Part shown: positions 23,701 to 34,361 of the stretch, piece after piece | Layout: every line of letters begins with the position of its first letter | Position numbering within the stretch: the stretch's first letter is position 1 | Assembly: GCA_905221605.1 (NCBI GenBank) | Contig: CAJNDS010002401.1 | Location: 1,205,542 to 1,269,541 of the forward strand | Reading direction: 5' to 3' | Origin: Symbiodinium natans | Taxonomy: Eukaryota > Sar > Dinophyceae > Suessiales > Symbiodiniaceae | DNA: 64,000 nucleotides | Translations under genes and position numbers: made by a program | The notes under the pieces: model-generated | Database searches by the model: none | What the model was told of the DNA's origin: nothing | What the model saw: only the letters and a program-made list of their open reading frames with translations

Positions 23701-26700
23701 GGTTCAGGGTTCAGGGTTTGGGGTTTTAGGGTGCTTAGGGTGGGGTTGGGGTTTTGGAAGTTGTTGGGGCTCTGGGCCCAAACTAGTGAACCCAAAGCGC
23801 ATCCTGGCCCATTCATTGACCAGCTAATGCTTGCCTATGCGGATCTCAATCCTAAGCCCTAGGCCCTAAACCCTTTTAAGTAGAACGTTGCCCAGACCGT
23901 AAAGTTTTGCAGGTGGGTGCCGGGACCTCCCTGGCCGCATGCGAGGCAGGACGTTACGAAGGTTGTAGATGTTTTGGGTCTGGTTTAGGATCGGGTTTTG
24001 GGTTGAATACTTAGGGTGGGTCTAGTTTGGGTATGTGGGGTGTAGGAGTAAAAGCCGGGAAACCCGGCCACTAAGCCCTACACCCCCTTAGAGTCGCCCT
24101 CACCCCAAAACCTCCGAGCTGGCTTGAAAACCCTAACCCTAAACCCTAAACCCTAAACCCTAAACCCTAAACCCTAAACCCTAAACCCTAAACCCTAAAC
24201 CCTAAACCCTAAACGTGTGGGCGGGCTTGCTTGGAGAAAGGGAGTCATTGCATTTAGAAGAAAACCCTAAACCCGAAACCCTAAACCCTAAACCCTAAAC
24301 GGAGGCCGCCAAGCACTGGGAGCTGGCGATCGAGCTCTTCAGGCTTGGGGTCGACGTACGGGTTTCGGGTTCAGGGGCTTCGTAGATGCCCCGTTTCAAT
24401 CCGCCCGCGTTCGAAAGCCGACTGCACATGGTATTTCCCAAAAGAGGGACATAGGGACTAAATGGGGGTACTTCCCAAAATAGGGCCTAAATAGGGGTAC
24501 TCCTACACCCCAAATAGAATCGAATGGAATCCCCATGGAATCCCCTTAAACAGACCCCCCAAAAAATCACCCCCTATTTTCGGAAACCTTGACATGGAGT
24601 CTCAGGACCCTGCTGGACAAGGCTGTCGCCGTGAACCGCGTCATGTGCAACAGCGTCATCAGTGCCCCTCGGCGATGGCTGGGAGTTGGGATGCAACGGT
24701 TGCAACATGGACAGTTCTCAAAACCCCCCAAGCCCCCCCAACCCCCCTTAACCTTAAACCCTAAACCCTAAACCCTAAACCCGAACCCTAAACCCTAAAC
24801 CCTAAACCCTAAACCCTAAACCCTAAACCCTAAAACCCCTTAAGGTTCTAAGGGGAGTATAGGCAGAAAGTTGCTTCTGGAGGTCTGCTCCGCAGGGCAG
24901 CGCTGGCAGGAATCCATGCAGCTGCTGTCCCTGATGGTGTCCTTGCAGCTGCGAGCTGCAGCTTGTTCTCAGAGGTAGGGTTTAGGGTTTAGGGTTGAGG
25001 GTTGAGGGTTTAGGGTTGAGGGTTTAGGGTTGAGGGTTGACGTTTGAGGAGTTGAGGAGTTGAGGAGTTTAGGAGTTTAGGACTTTGGGGGAGGGATTAG
25101 GGGTCTGGGGGCTAGTTTGGGGTCTGGGCTGCGAAGGGTTCAGGCTCGAGGGGTTGAGGTTTCAGTTTCCTTTTTAGGGGGAGGGAAGGCTTGAATGTAA
25201 GGCTCAAGGGGCAGCTGTTGATTCCAGGCAAAAACAAGTAAAGTCTCAGACTCGGTTGACAAAACTGAGTGCACAGTCGAGCATACTAAGGGGGCCTTAA
25301 TAATTCGAATAGGGAATAGGGTTTTGGGGGTTATTATTATAGTACATAAGGGAATACTGTTAGTAACTATGCCGACTCCTATAGTAGATTCGTCCTGCTT
25401 CGGCTTGCATCGTGATGAGTCCTAGGTAGGATAAGGGGGACCCTTAAAAGGGAACCCTTCTGAACCCTCTTCTGGCTCTCTTAAACAGGGACCTTCTTCA
25501 GAGGGTCTACATCCCCAAGGGTCCCCCTAATCCTATCCTTTAATGAGTGCGACTGCCTAGGACATCATGGACCTGAACAGCTGCATCGCTGCCGCAGCGA
25601 GGGCGGCGCAGTGGATGCTGGCCCTGGAGATCTCGGACAGCGTCCTTCAGATCGGGCCGGGTCCTCTCGAACCGATTTTTAGGGACCCAGGGTGTAGTTA
25701 CGGATAAGATGGGGGGTTTAGGGTTTAGGGTTTAGGGTTTAGGGTTTAGGGTTTAGTATACCGATATGGTCAGCTGAAGGAGCCCCCAAGTCTTACCAGT
25801 TGATGTGCCGCAGGTCTTTGTGGAGCTTTCTTTGGGGGAAACCCGTGGCGTGGAGAGCTGGGGCTCCACGCTGTAGCCGGGTTTAGGGTTTAGGGTTTAG
25901 GGTTTAGAGCTTAGAGTTTAAAGCATGGAAGAAGCTCTTGCAGTGGGCGGGTGACACGCCCTCAGTTTTTCCTTGATGCGCTCCTCTTGGAGGTTCATGG
26001 CACTTGTTAACCAACTACAATTGTAGCATACTGTACTTACAAGCCCCTTAACTGCCCGAATATGGCTATGAGTACAGTTAGAAGTGCAGTTATCATTGGT
26101 GAATAAGTGCCATGAACCTCCAAGCTGACCTGACTCTCCTGTTGCTTTTAGGCCCCCCACAAGCTTTTTTGGAAGCGTGATGCAGGGCGACGGTCACAGG
26201 GCACTCATCCATATACTGACCCATTGTGCATGGCCCATTGCGGAGTGTGAGCAAGAGACGGCGAGTGTGCTACTGGTAGTCTGTGGTCATTGTATGCAAG
26301 GCTACGTAGCTCTTCGAGAGGGAGTATTCTCATTCTTTTTATAGTCAGAGTCAGAATGTTTCCCTTGCCATGACTGCTCGGGGAGGATAAAGCAAGCCGA
26401 GCATGCGCCGGCACAAAAGACCTGTGTGGTGTGGGACAGTGTGGGAGGAAACTCTGTTGTCATGGAGTTTAGGAAGATCAGTTTGCTTTACCGGAACCCT
26501 GATTGAACCATGTACCCGAACCTTCATGGACTAAGCCGCCTTCATCGTTGATCCTATAATCCCCTTACTCTTTTTTGTTTGTTTTTTCATAATATAAACC
26601 CAAGGGAATTAAAAACACAAGAAAAACGCACATCTTTTTTTTTTTAAGGCTTTAAGGGGAGTATAGGATCATGGCAGGCTCCTTCCGAGCGAGGTCACCT

Positions 26701-29700
26701 CCAACGCCGTCCTGGGGGCGCTGGAAGCAGGCGACGCACGGTCCAGTCAACCCTAAACCCTAAACCTAAACCCTCAACCCTAGACCCTAACCCCTTGGGG
26801 TTCGAAGTTCCCGACCCCGCACTGCCTGACTTTCGCAATGTGGATTGCGGTCAATACCCCAAACCTTGCACCCAATACCTCCGACGCGAATATGTGAGGG
26901 ACTAAAGGAGGCACCCGTCTATAGGAGTTATATAGGGGAACAAGATTAAGGGTCCCTTCTAGGGGTCCCTCCTTATATCGTTAACAGTCCCAGTGCAACG
27001 ACTTTTGAGAGCGAATAGCATCCCTGGGCCCCCAGCGCAGCACACTGTTTTGTTGTAAGATGGACTGGGGCCACCTACACAAGCGCAACTTCTTCTTTCA
27101 CACGGCCTTTCTCTCTGTACTATGAAACAGGGAGGCAAGGGATGGCATGGGATGGTTGACGAACAGGGTTTTGGGTTTAGGGGTCTAGAGCAGAAGCTTC
27201 GGACCGCAGCCAGGACTTCAGTGGGGCAGCTCGCTGAACCTCCTCCGTCCCAGGCCAGGTCTGGAATCCCCATCCGCATGGCTAGTTTCCTAAATTAGGG
27301 TACCTTTTTGGGATCCCTTTTTAAGGGTGCCGCGTGGCACCCTAATTTAGAGAACTACCCATATGCCAGGATGCCCAGTCGTGATTCCATCTCATTCCCT
27401 TATTTTAGGAATCCTTTGTAAACCCCTTTAGACAGAAAAGAGCACTCTTCTGCTACCTTTGTAGGTTACTGTCAGGACTCGCTTGAAAACCAGATGTCGT
27501 GGGGTTTTCGGAAAACATCATAATATGCCATTCATGAGTATTCTTAACTCGTGTGGGAATCAACCGTGGATCTGAGGAGCATTCCTTTGTTGCGGCTTGA
27601 GGATTAGGTTTAGATATTTTGATGGGCTGTGAAGTTGGCCGTCGGGTAGGCCGGCCAGCGGCGTATCTTGGGCGACGAAAAGGGCAAGTACTTGAGGAGC
27701 CTAATCATCACCTGAGTCATCCCTTGCACTCCCTATATCAAGAGAATGTAAGGCTCCTCTCATCGACTGAAAAGGCCCAACCATTGTAGTGAGACCATCT
27801 CCGAAGTCCGAAAAGGCACATAACTTCACAACAACAAATGTACTATGATTGCTTCAAAGCTGACGGACCTTAACATAAGGATGGCCTCCCAGACCCACAA
27901 CGCGAAGAAACAACTCCTCCGAATCTGCATCCCGGGGGACATAACTTTCAGGCACCATCGGAAGACTGGTATCTGAACAACGCCTACAAACTCAAAAGCA
28001 AAAGCTTCACTTCTGAATCCCTAAATGCCTCAAGCCTCAAGCCCTGAACCCCGAAACTCTCCAACCTCTTCCACCTTAACCTCAATTTCGTCCTGCAAGT
28101 TTGTGCTTTAAAGCCCTAAACCCACGAAACTGTTTAGGAAGCCTGCAACACCCTAAATCTGCAGTACCCGGAGCTCTTAGCCCCAAACCCAAACCCTATC
28201 AACGCTCGGCATCCCTTCAACCCCCAAAGCCCTAAGCCCTAAACCCCAAAACCCCAAAACCCTAAACCCTAAAGCCTAAAGCCTAAAGCCTAAACCCTAA
28301 ACCCTAAACCCTAAACCCTAAACCCTAAACCCTCATTTTTCAGGGCCTCCTGGGACGCGCGGCTCGGGGTGGCGGCTGCGGCGGGGCTCTGGCGTCGCGT
28401 CCGGGCCCAGCTGGACGAGATGCTTCAGGATCCGGGGGGCTTGGTGGTTATAGGGGAGTTTTGGGGGGGTAGGGTTTAGGGTTTAGGGTTTTGGGTTTTG
28501 GGGTTTGGGGTTTGGGGTGTGGGGATTAGGGGTTTAGGATTTAGGGCGTGGGGTTGAATTTCATACTTTTTCTTCAGTGAAGGGTAGGGGTGTTGGGTGA
28601 ACCCTGAACCCCCGGTTTGGATTGTCTTGGCACTAAAGAGACCCAAAAACCTTAGCCTCAACCCCAACCCCCTAAACCCTTAAACCCCAAACCCTCAGAA
28701 CCCCAAACCCCTAAACCCTAAACGCCCTAAACCCTTAAAACCCCCAAACTCTAAACCCTAAACCCCTAAACCCCCTAACCCTCAAAACCCCGAACCCTAA
28801 CCCCCTAAAACCCAGGAGACTTCCCGCCCCCAAGCAGCAGCCTTCCACGTGGCCATGGGCAGCATGTCCTGGCACAGGGCTCTGGAGGCGGCACTGGGGT
28901 TCAGGGTCTTGACGGTTTTGAGGGTTTAGGGTTTCTAGGGTTCAGGGCTTTGAGGGTTTTGAGGGTTTAGGGTTTAGTGTTTACGGTTTAGGGTTTTGAG
29001 GGTTGAGGGTTTAGGGTTGGGTTTAGGGTTTAGGGTTCAGCATCTCAAGTTCAAGCATTCACTAGCGTTGGCCACCAGCCCAAAGATTCTCATAGCATTT
29101 GTTCCTGCTAAAATCCTACCCATCTTAGCCCAAGTCCAAGTCGGCCCTGAACCCTAAACTCTTGCTCTGAAAAAAAGCACTCGGCGCTGACCGATAGTGA
29201 TTTTGCCGTAAACTCTACGCCACACAAACATGCACACAGAAATGTCGTAACACAATGGTGCTTTTTCTTCTTAGGCTCGCCTAGGAGGTGCCCATTGAGC
29301 AGCATTTGCCGAACGCTGGTCCTGATTGATCGGAATTTTCCCAACGCCGGTGCCGATTGACAACAAATTAGTTCAACACCGGTGCCGATTGACCACAAAT
29401 TTGTTCAACTCCGGGCGTTAATGGGTTCAACACTGGAATTGCTTCAACACTGGTCCTGATTGACCGGAATTTGCCCCAAACCGGTGTCGATTGTCCACAA
29501 ATTGGCTCACCATTTAAATAGATCAAGATAAGAATCAACGTAAATGTTGATACTTTTTTCCCTAATTTGAATAAGGAATATATACATAAGTCTCTCTCTC
29601 TCTCTAATATATATATATATATCTCTCTCTCTATATATATATATATAATATATATATATATATGCATACGGTTTAGGGGTGATGAAGAGCAGCGTCGGCA

Positions 29701-32507
29701 CAATACCAGGCTTAGGGTTCAGCATTGATTCCATTGCATTTTTTTGGGGGGGGGGGGGGGGGGGGGGCGGGGGGGGGGGCGGGGGGGGGGGGGCGGGGGG
29801 GGGGGCGGGGGGGGCGGGGGGGGGGGGTGGGGGGGGTGGGCGGGGGGGGGCGGGGGGGGGCGGGGGGGGGCGGGGGGGGGGGGGGGGGGGGGTGGTTAAG
29901 GGTTTAGGGTTTAGGGTTTAGGGTTTAGGGTTTTAGATTCGGGTTTAAGGTTTAGGGTCTAGGGTCTAAGATTTACAAGACCACTGTAAACCTGAACTCC
30001 TAAAACCCCTAGGCCAGAAAGCCGCGCTGACGATACCCTAAGCTCTCAACCCAAGCTCCTCTTCAACCTCAAACTGTTTACTCTTAAGCCCTCCACCCCT
30101 CCTCCTCATACCCTCCCCCCTGGCCCCTTCAAGCCCACAGCCCGAAAGACGCGAGGCCCTGAAGGCCATGGACGAGGCAAACAGGGTTTTGGGAGTCAGG
30201 GTTGAGGGTTTGTTTTGGGGCTCGACTCACCTAATTTTTTGTTGCGTACTACCTAGTCAGGCCCTAAGCCCTCAACCCAAAACTAGTCTCAAAGCATACC
30301 GCCCCAAAACCCTGTAAGGAGCGCCGCACGGCGGTCAGCTGGAACACCGCCATCTCAGCGTGCGGCCGCGATGGCAAGTGGCAGGCTCGGCTTGCCCGAG
30401 GGTTTTGTGAGATGCCTTTGGTAGCCTTTTTTGGTGGGTTGTGAGGTTTGGGATTGAGGTTTCAGGGTGTTTAGGGTTTGCCCTGATTGGGTTCTTGCCA
30501 TACTATGGCACCGAAAAACGAGGATGATTCTCTGGCAACTCCTCGCTTTCTGATGCGGCAAGCCTTCTCCTTTGCATGGAGTGAGAGCAGATGCCACGCA
30601 GGGTCCAAGTCTACTTGAACTTTGCAAATGCAAGGTCCCGGAATTCCCAAAACAACAATGTACTCACACCCTAAACCCTAAGTCCCTAAACCCCAAAACT
30701 TCCTAGAGCCCTAAACCTTAAATCTAAACTCCCTACAACCCCAAACCCTAAATCCCTAAACCCTAAACCCTAAACCCCAGACCCTAAATCCCTAAATCCC
30801 TGAACTCCCTACCCCTGGTCCAGGCAGTCCTCACGCTGCTGCAGAGGATGCGTGCGCAAGCCCTGGTTCCCAACGAGCCTTAGCATGCGCTTACGCTTCT
30901 AGATGTCGGGCGCCGCGAACTTGTGGAGTTCTCCAAAAGATCGCCAAGCAATCTGACTGTTGCAACTGGGTTCCTAAACCCTGAACCCTGAACCCTAAAC
31001 CCTAAACCCTATACCCTAAACCTTTAGACATGTCTGAAAAAGCCCTGAGCCCACAAGCCCCACAACGTAGAATCCAAGTGCAACCGTCCGACACAGTAAA
31101 GCACTGAGAGGATGTGACCCTCATTGCCGCCATCACTGCCTGCAAGGATGGTCGCTCGCCACTGAACGAGCCCCTGAGTTCCCAATTCAACCCTTAGGGT
31201 GTGGGGTTCAGGGTTTAGGGTTTAGGGTTTAGGGTTTAGGGTTTAGGGTTTAGGGTTTAGGGTTGAGGGAGCACTCAGCCCAAAACTCCCTTGTAACACC
31301 CCCTCAGGCAGTAGGCTACAGGGGGAGCTGGGACAGGCCCTGTTTAGGGCTCATATTTTAGCCTATCTTACTCTTGTTGGTGAGTGATTTTCGAATTTTG
31401 ATGAGTGTACAGGTGGGGTGTCGTTTTGTGGGCGTACGAGTGATGGCCCTCCCAGCGTCGCGGCGAGGCCGGCAGTGGGCCAGTGCCATTGAGCTCCTCT
31501 TCTCCGTCAAGGTCAGAGGATTAGTTACCCCGAAGCCCTAAACCTTGGGATGTTCCCGCTAAGGGATTCTAGTACCCAGAAGGCCAGGGTTATTCAAGCA
31601 TCTCGCTCAACCAAGCCCCGCGCGCTGCACAGGTGGAGCAGATCTCCCTCAGTGCCTTTAACAGCGCCCTGGACGTCCATTTCGGGCGTTCCCTTTTACA
31701 AGGGGTTCCAGCTAAGATGAGGACAATTCGGGGAACCCCTGTGAAGAAGCTTTCGGAGGAGGCCTCTCAAGTGCCCGGAATCTGGAATCTGACTGCGATT
31801 CTCGGGGATCCCAGAAGCGAACTTTTCCAGAGCCTCAAAAAGCGTCCCGCGCATCTGAGGCGCTGTGGGTGCCTGCGGGATGTCCAGCTCCTTGGTTTCC
31901 ATGTGATCCCCAACCTCCAGAGCAAGGGCGACCCTAAAGCCACGAAAGTCCGAAATCTCAGCTTTGCCAAGCTTAGCAAGCAGCAGGAACTCTGCAAGAC
32001 CAGAGTTGTCCTCTGCATTTGTCTCCTGTGTTTGGTGCCCCCCCATACTCTACAAGTGCGCGTGTAAAATCTTCAGTCCCACATCTGGCCCAAGAGCTAT
32101 GTGGGGGTTTTCTAAGTTAGGGGTACCTTATTGAGGTCCTTAAATCCTACGATGATCTAAATGGGAGCGTCCCCGATTTTCGTAAGCCCCCGTATTTAGT
32201 GCTTTGCATGCTCAGGTTGCTGGCAATGGGCACTCCGGCTCTTCTGGCTCATGCCAGAGCTACGCTTGCGCAAAGACGAAGTCAGCTCCTGGGCTATTCG
32301 CAGAGTAGGCCCCCATTCCCCTTTTTTTTGGGGATTAGGTTCCCTTATCAGCCCCTGTAAAAAAGAGGGTGCCCTGTATAGACACTCCGAGCTTTCCTGA
32401 AGCCCTCAGCCTCCCCAACCTTCTGAGAGGCGTCTGAGCCCGAAAGCCCCGTCTCCGCCAGCCCTCCCACAAAGGCTACGGTGGCACGATCGATGCCTGT
32501 GCCAAGG
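20644..32507 (+). CDS. Pentatricopeptide repeat (PPR) protein, many small exons
   Basis: PPR proteins are helical-repeat RNA-binding proteins, usually acting on organelle transcripts. Best chain: 24305-24342 (AAKHWELAIELF), 24606-about 24665 (LLDKAVAVNRVMCNSVISA), 24901-24957 (RWQESMQLLSLM), 25561-about 25656 (DLNSCIAAAARAAQW), 26678-26740 (EVTSNAVLGALEAGDA), 28344-28438 (GLWRRVRAQLDEMLQ), 28838-28887 (FHVAMGSMSWHRALE), 30156-30176 (ALKAMDE, 21 nt), 30319-30384 (TAVSWNTAISACGRDGKWQ), 30824-30874 (AVLTLLQRMRAQALVPN), 31111-31150 (DVTLIAAITACKD), 31468-31511 (RQWASAIELLFSVK), 31633-31674 (VEQISLSAFNSALD), 32216-32284 (WQWALRLFWLM, KDEV), 32475-32507 (YGGTIDACAKA). Less sure: 20644-20720, 22572-about 22620, 23630-23687 and 23913-23945. 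Phases agree across most 3' junctions. One link (31674 to 32216) and the 25656 to 26678 link do not close in phase and may lack an exon. Start and stop codons were not found. Many donors are GC. Confidence 0.75.
21070..21178. repeat. Poly-G/GGGT tract
   Basis: Long G runs interrupted by single T bases. Gly-rich and Pro-rich ORFs here are artefacts. Length may be unreliable in sequencing. Confidence 0.9.
21931..22020. mobile_element. Family D hairpin element, inverted copy
   Basis: Contains TTACGAATAGTATTCCC and CCTTTTCTAATTATTAAGGC, the reverse complement of the other copies. It shows the family occurs in both orientations. Confidence 0.75.
22450..22562. repeat. CCCTAAA array
   Basis: About 14 units just before the candidate PPR exon at 22572. 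Confidence 0.95.
22715..22812. mobile_element. Family D hairpin element, copy 4
   Basis: TAATAATTAGAATAGGGTAT ... TAATTCTTCCGACCCCTATA. Directly follows a CCCTAAA array. Confidence 0.8.
23226..23331. mobile_element. Family G hairpin element (single copy)
   Basis: Inverted ends CTAAGGGTCCATGTACCT and AGGTACATGGACCCTTAG match perfectly over 18 bp. Inner arms AGTACTTCCTATATAGGGAC also fold. In a PPR intron. Confidence 0.8.
24125..24298. repeat. CCCTAAA arrays before a PPR exon
   Basis: Two blocks (24125-24213 and 24264-24298). The second ends 6 bp before the exon at 24305. Confidence 0.95.
24750..24838. repeat. CCCTAAA array
   Basis: About 11 units, followed at once by a remnant of a family E element (24838-24862) and the exon at 24901. 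Confidence 0.95.
25293..25385. mobile_element. Family D hairpin element, copy 5
   Basis: GGCCTTAATAATTCGAATAG ... ATGCCGACTCCTATAGT. In the PPR intron before the exon at 25561. Confidence 0.8.
25986..26124. mobile_element. Family A hairpin element, copy 3
   Basis: Ends CTTGGAGGTTCATGGCACTT and its complement AAGTGCCATGAACCTCCAAG match over 20 bp. It lies in the inferred PPR intron 25657-26677. Confidence 0.85.
26553..26667. mobile_element. Family E element, copy 2
   Basis: Inverted ends CCTATAATCCCCTTA and TAAGGGGAGTATAGG, with a T-rich and A-rich centre. It ends 11 bp before the PPR exon at 26678, so its right arm lies next to the acceptor. Confidence 0.8.
27278..27364. mobile_element. Family C-like hairpin element
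   Basis: Arms TCCTAAATTAGGGT and ACCCTAATTTAGAGA, with outer ATGGCTAGTT and AACTACCCATAT. Similar layout to family C with a different core. Inside a PPR intron. Confidence 0.7.
29741..29895. repeat. Poly-G tract, about 150 bp
   Basis: Almost pure G interrupted by single C or T, followed directly by TTTAGGG repeats. In the inferred PPR intron 28888-30155. An AT/AG microsatellite lies just upstream (29590-29665). Confidence 0.95.
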
Positions 32508-32727
32508 CCGCGGGGTGTTGAGCTTCTCCTTGTTTTCCCTCTTTTTCCTGTTTTTCTTTTTGGTGGGGGGGGGTCACTGTGTGTTGTAGTACATGAGGGG
32601 TCAGCATCAAATCCAAACCTAAAGCCCTCAAGAGAATGCCACCTGCATCCAGCACCCTTCAGGCCGCACGGCCCCGGCCCAACCTAACTCAGCCCTACAC
32701 CCCCCCCCCCCCCCCCCCGGAACCTGT

Positions 32728-33760
32728 GTTTTGTTTTTTTGCTCGGCCAGCTCTTTCCTTTTCCTTCTTTTTGCTCGGCCAGCCGCGTCCCGAGCAAAAA
32801 AAACAAACACGCCCGTGGCCAGCTCTTTTCCTTTTCCTTCGTTTTGCTCGGCCAGCCGCGTCCCGAGCAAAAAAAAACGCACCCCTGAAGGAAGGCCCAC
32901 ACGACCCCCCGGCTCGCAAGTGAGTGAGTGACCGGGCGCGTCCCGAGCAAAGAAAAAACGCGCCCGGAGTGTTTTTTTTTTGCTCGGCCAGCCGCGTCCC
33001 AAACACAAAAAAAAACGCGCCCCTCAAGGAAGGCCCGCACGACCCCCGGGCCGCAAGTGAGTGAGTGACCGGGCGCGTCCCGAGCAAAAAACAAAAGCGC
33101 CCGGAGTGCTTTTTGCTCGGCCAGCCGCGTCCCGAACAAAAACAAAGCACCCGTGAAGGAAGGCCCACACGACCCCCGGCCCGCAAGTGAGTGAGTGACC
33201 GGGCGCGTCCCGAGCAAAAAAAGACGCGCCCGGAGTGTTTTTTTTTGCTCGTCCAGCCGCGTCCTGAACACAAAAAAAAGCGCGCCCCTGAAAAAAGGCC
33301 CACACGACCCCCGGCCCGCAAGTGAGTGAGTGACCGGGCGCGTCCCGAGCAAAAAAAAACCGCCCGGAGTGTTTTTTTTGCTGGACCAGCCGCGTCCCGA
33401 ACAAAAAATAAACGCGCCCCGGCCGCCCCGAGTTTTTTTTGGCTGGGCCAGCCGCGTGCCGAACAAAAAAAAACGCGCCCCGGCCGCCCCCGAGGGTTTT
33501 TCTTTTTGCTGGGCCAGCCGCGTGCCGAACAAAAAAAAGCGTGCCCCGGCCGCCCCCGAGTGTTTGTTTTTTTGCTGGGCCAGCCGCGTCCCGAGCAACA
33601 AAAAGCGCGCCCTGGCTGCCCCCGAGTTTTTTTTTTTGCTGGGCCAGCCGCGTCCCGCCGCGTGCCGAACAAAAAAAGCGCCCGGAGTGTTTTTTTTGGC
33701 TCGGCCAGCCGCGTGAGTTACAAAAAGGCGTGCTGAGCAAAAAGCGTACGGAACAAAAAA
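32728..33760. repeat. GC-rich hairpin satellite (about 133 bp and about 68 bp units)
   Basis: Units contain TTTTTTGCTCGGCCAGCCGC, CGTCCCGAGCAAAAAA and, in the first part, GTGAGTGAGTGACCGGGCGC. That last motif recurs near 32921, 33057, 33188 and 33322, a period of about 133 bp. From about 33430 a shorter unit (TGCTGGGCCAGCCGCGT, about 68 bp apart) takes over. TTTTTGCTCGG and CCGAGCAAAAA alternate, so each unit can fold. Open frames of up to 370 codons here are repeat artefacts. Confidence 0.85.
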
Positions 33761-33872
33761 CAAAACACTCTTACCGGCCCCCCCCCCCCGCCGCACACCC
33801 GAGACAAATGCGGTGACCCCAGGCCCTGAAGCAAGGACCTAGAATCGTCACACGATAGTCATGGGGTCCACC

Positions 33873-33975
33873 TTGGAATGTTCCCCTTTTTCTAACAGTC
33901 CTAACTAGGGATTCTTGTAACCCCCTACTAGAATCCCTATTCAGGACTGTCAGTGTGAGGGGGAACATCCCAAGT
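33873..33975. mobile_element. Family B hairpin element, copy 1
   Basis: Ends TTGGAATGTTCCCC and GGGGAACATCCCAA, with inner arms AACAGTCCT.A.TAGGGATTC and GAATCCCTATTCAGGACTGT. There is no ORF. Confidence 0.85.
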
Positions 33976-34081
33976 TCTGGGTGAAAGAGCAACCTAATTG
34001 TGACAAGCTCAAGGGGCACCCTTGTTGGACTTTGAGAGGCTTACACGGGATTCTGAACCCTAAAGAAAGCCCACCTGGGTC

Positions 34082-34212
34082 AACCCTAAACCCTAAACCC
34101 TAAACCCTAAACCCTAAACCCTAAACCCTAAACCCTAAACCCTAAACCCTAAACCCTAAACCCTAAACCCTACACCCTACACCCTACACCCTACACCCTA
34201 CACCCTAAACCC
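34082..34212. repeat. CCCTAAA then CCCTACA array
   Basis: About 13 canonical units pass into about 5 CCCTACA units. It lies between the GC-rich satellite and the palindromic element. Confidence 0.95.
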
Positions 34213-34361
34213 AAACTTTTCTTGATTGTGGCGGCCAGGGGGGCGGGGCTTGGCTCCCCTCGCTGCTGTCGAGATGGGAGCACCGCTGCTTTCGTGACCT
34301 GCCGCTGGGCAGCCTGTGTGCTTCACACAAATGTATATAAATAAATAAGAAAAATATATGT

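Noticed and set aside
31675-32067. Continuation of the PPR exon at 31633 as a 144-codon open frame
   Set aside because: After SAFNSALD the translation loses PPR character and there is a GT donor at 31675; the open frame probably includes intron, although the next join does not close in phase.
32684-33796. Minus-strand open frame of 370 codons, the second longest in the window
   Set aside because: It lies wholly on the GC-rich satellite, with other long frames overlapping it on both strands; the protein is only the repeat unit read through.
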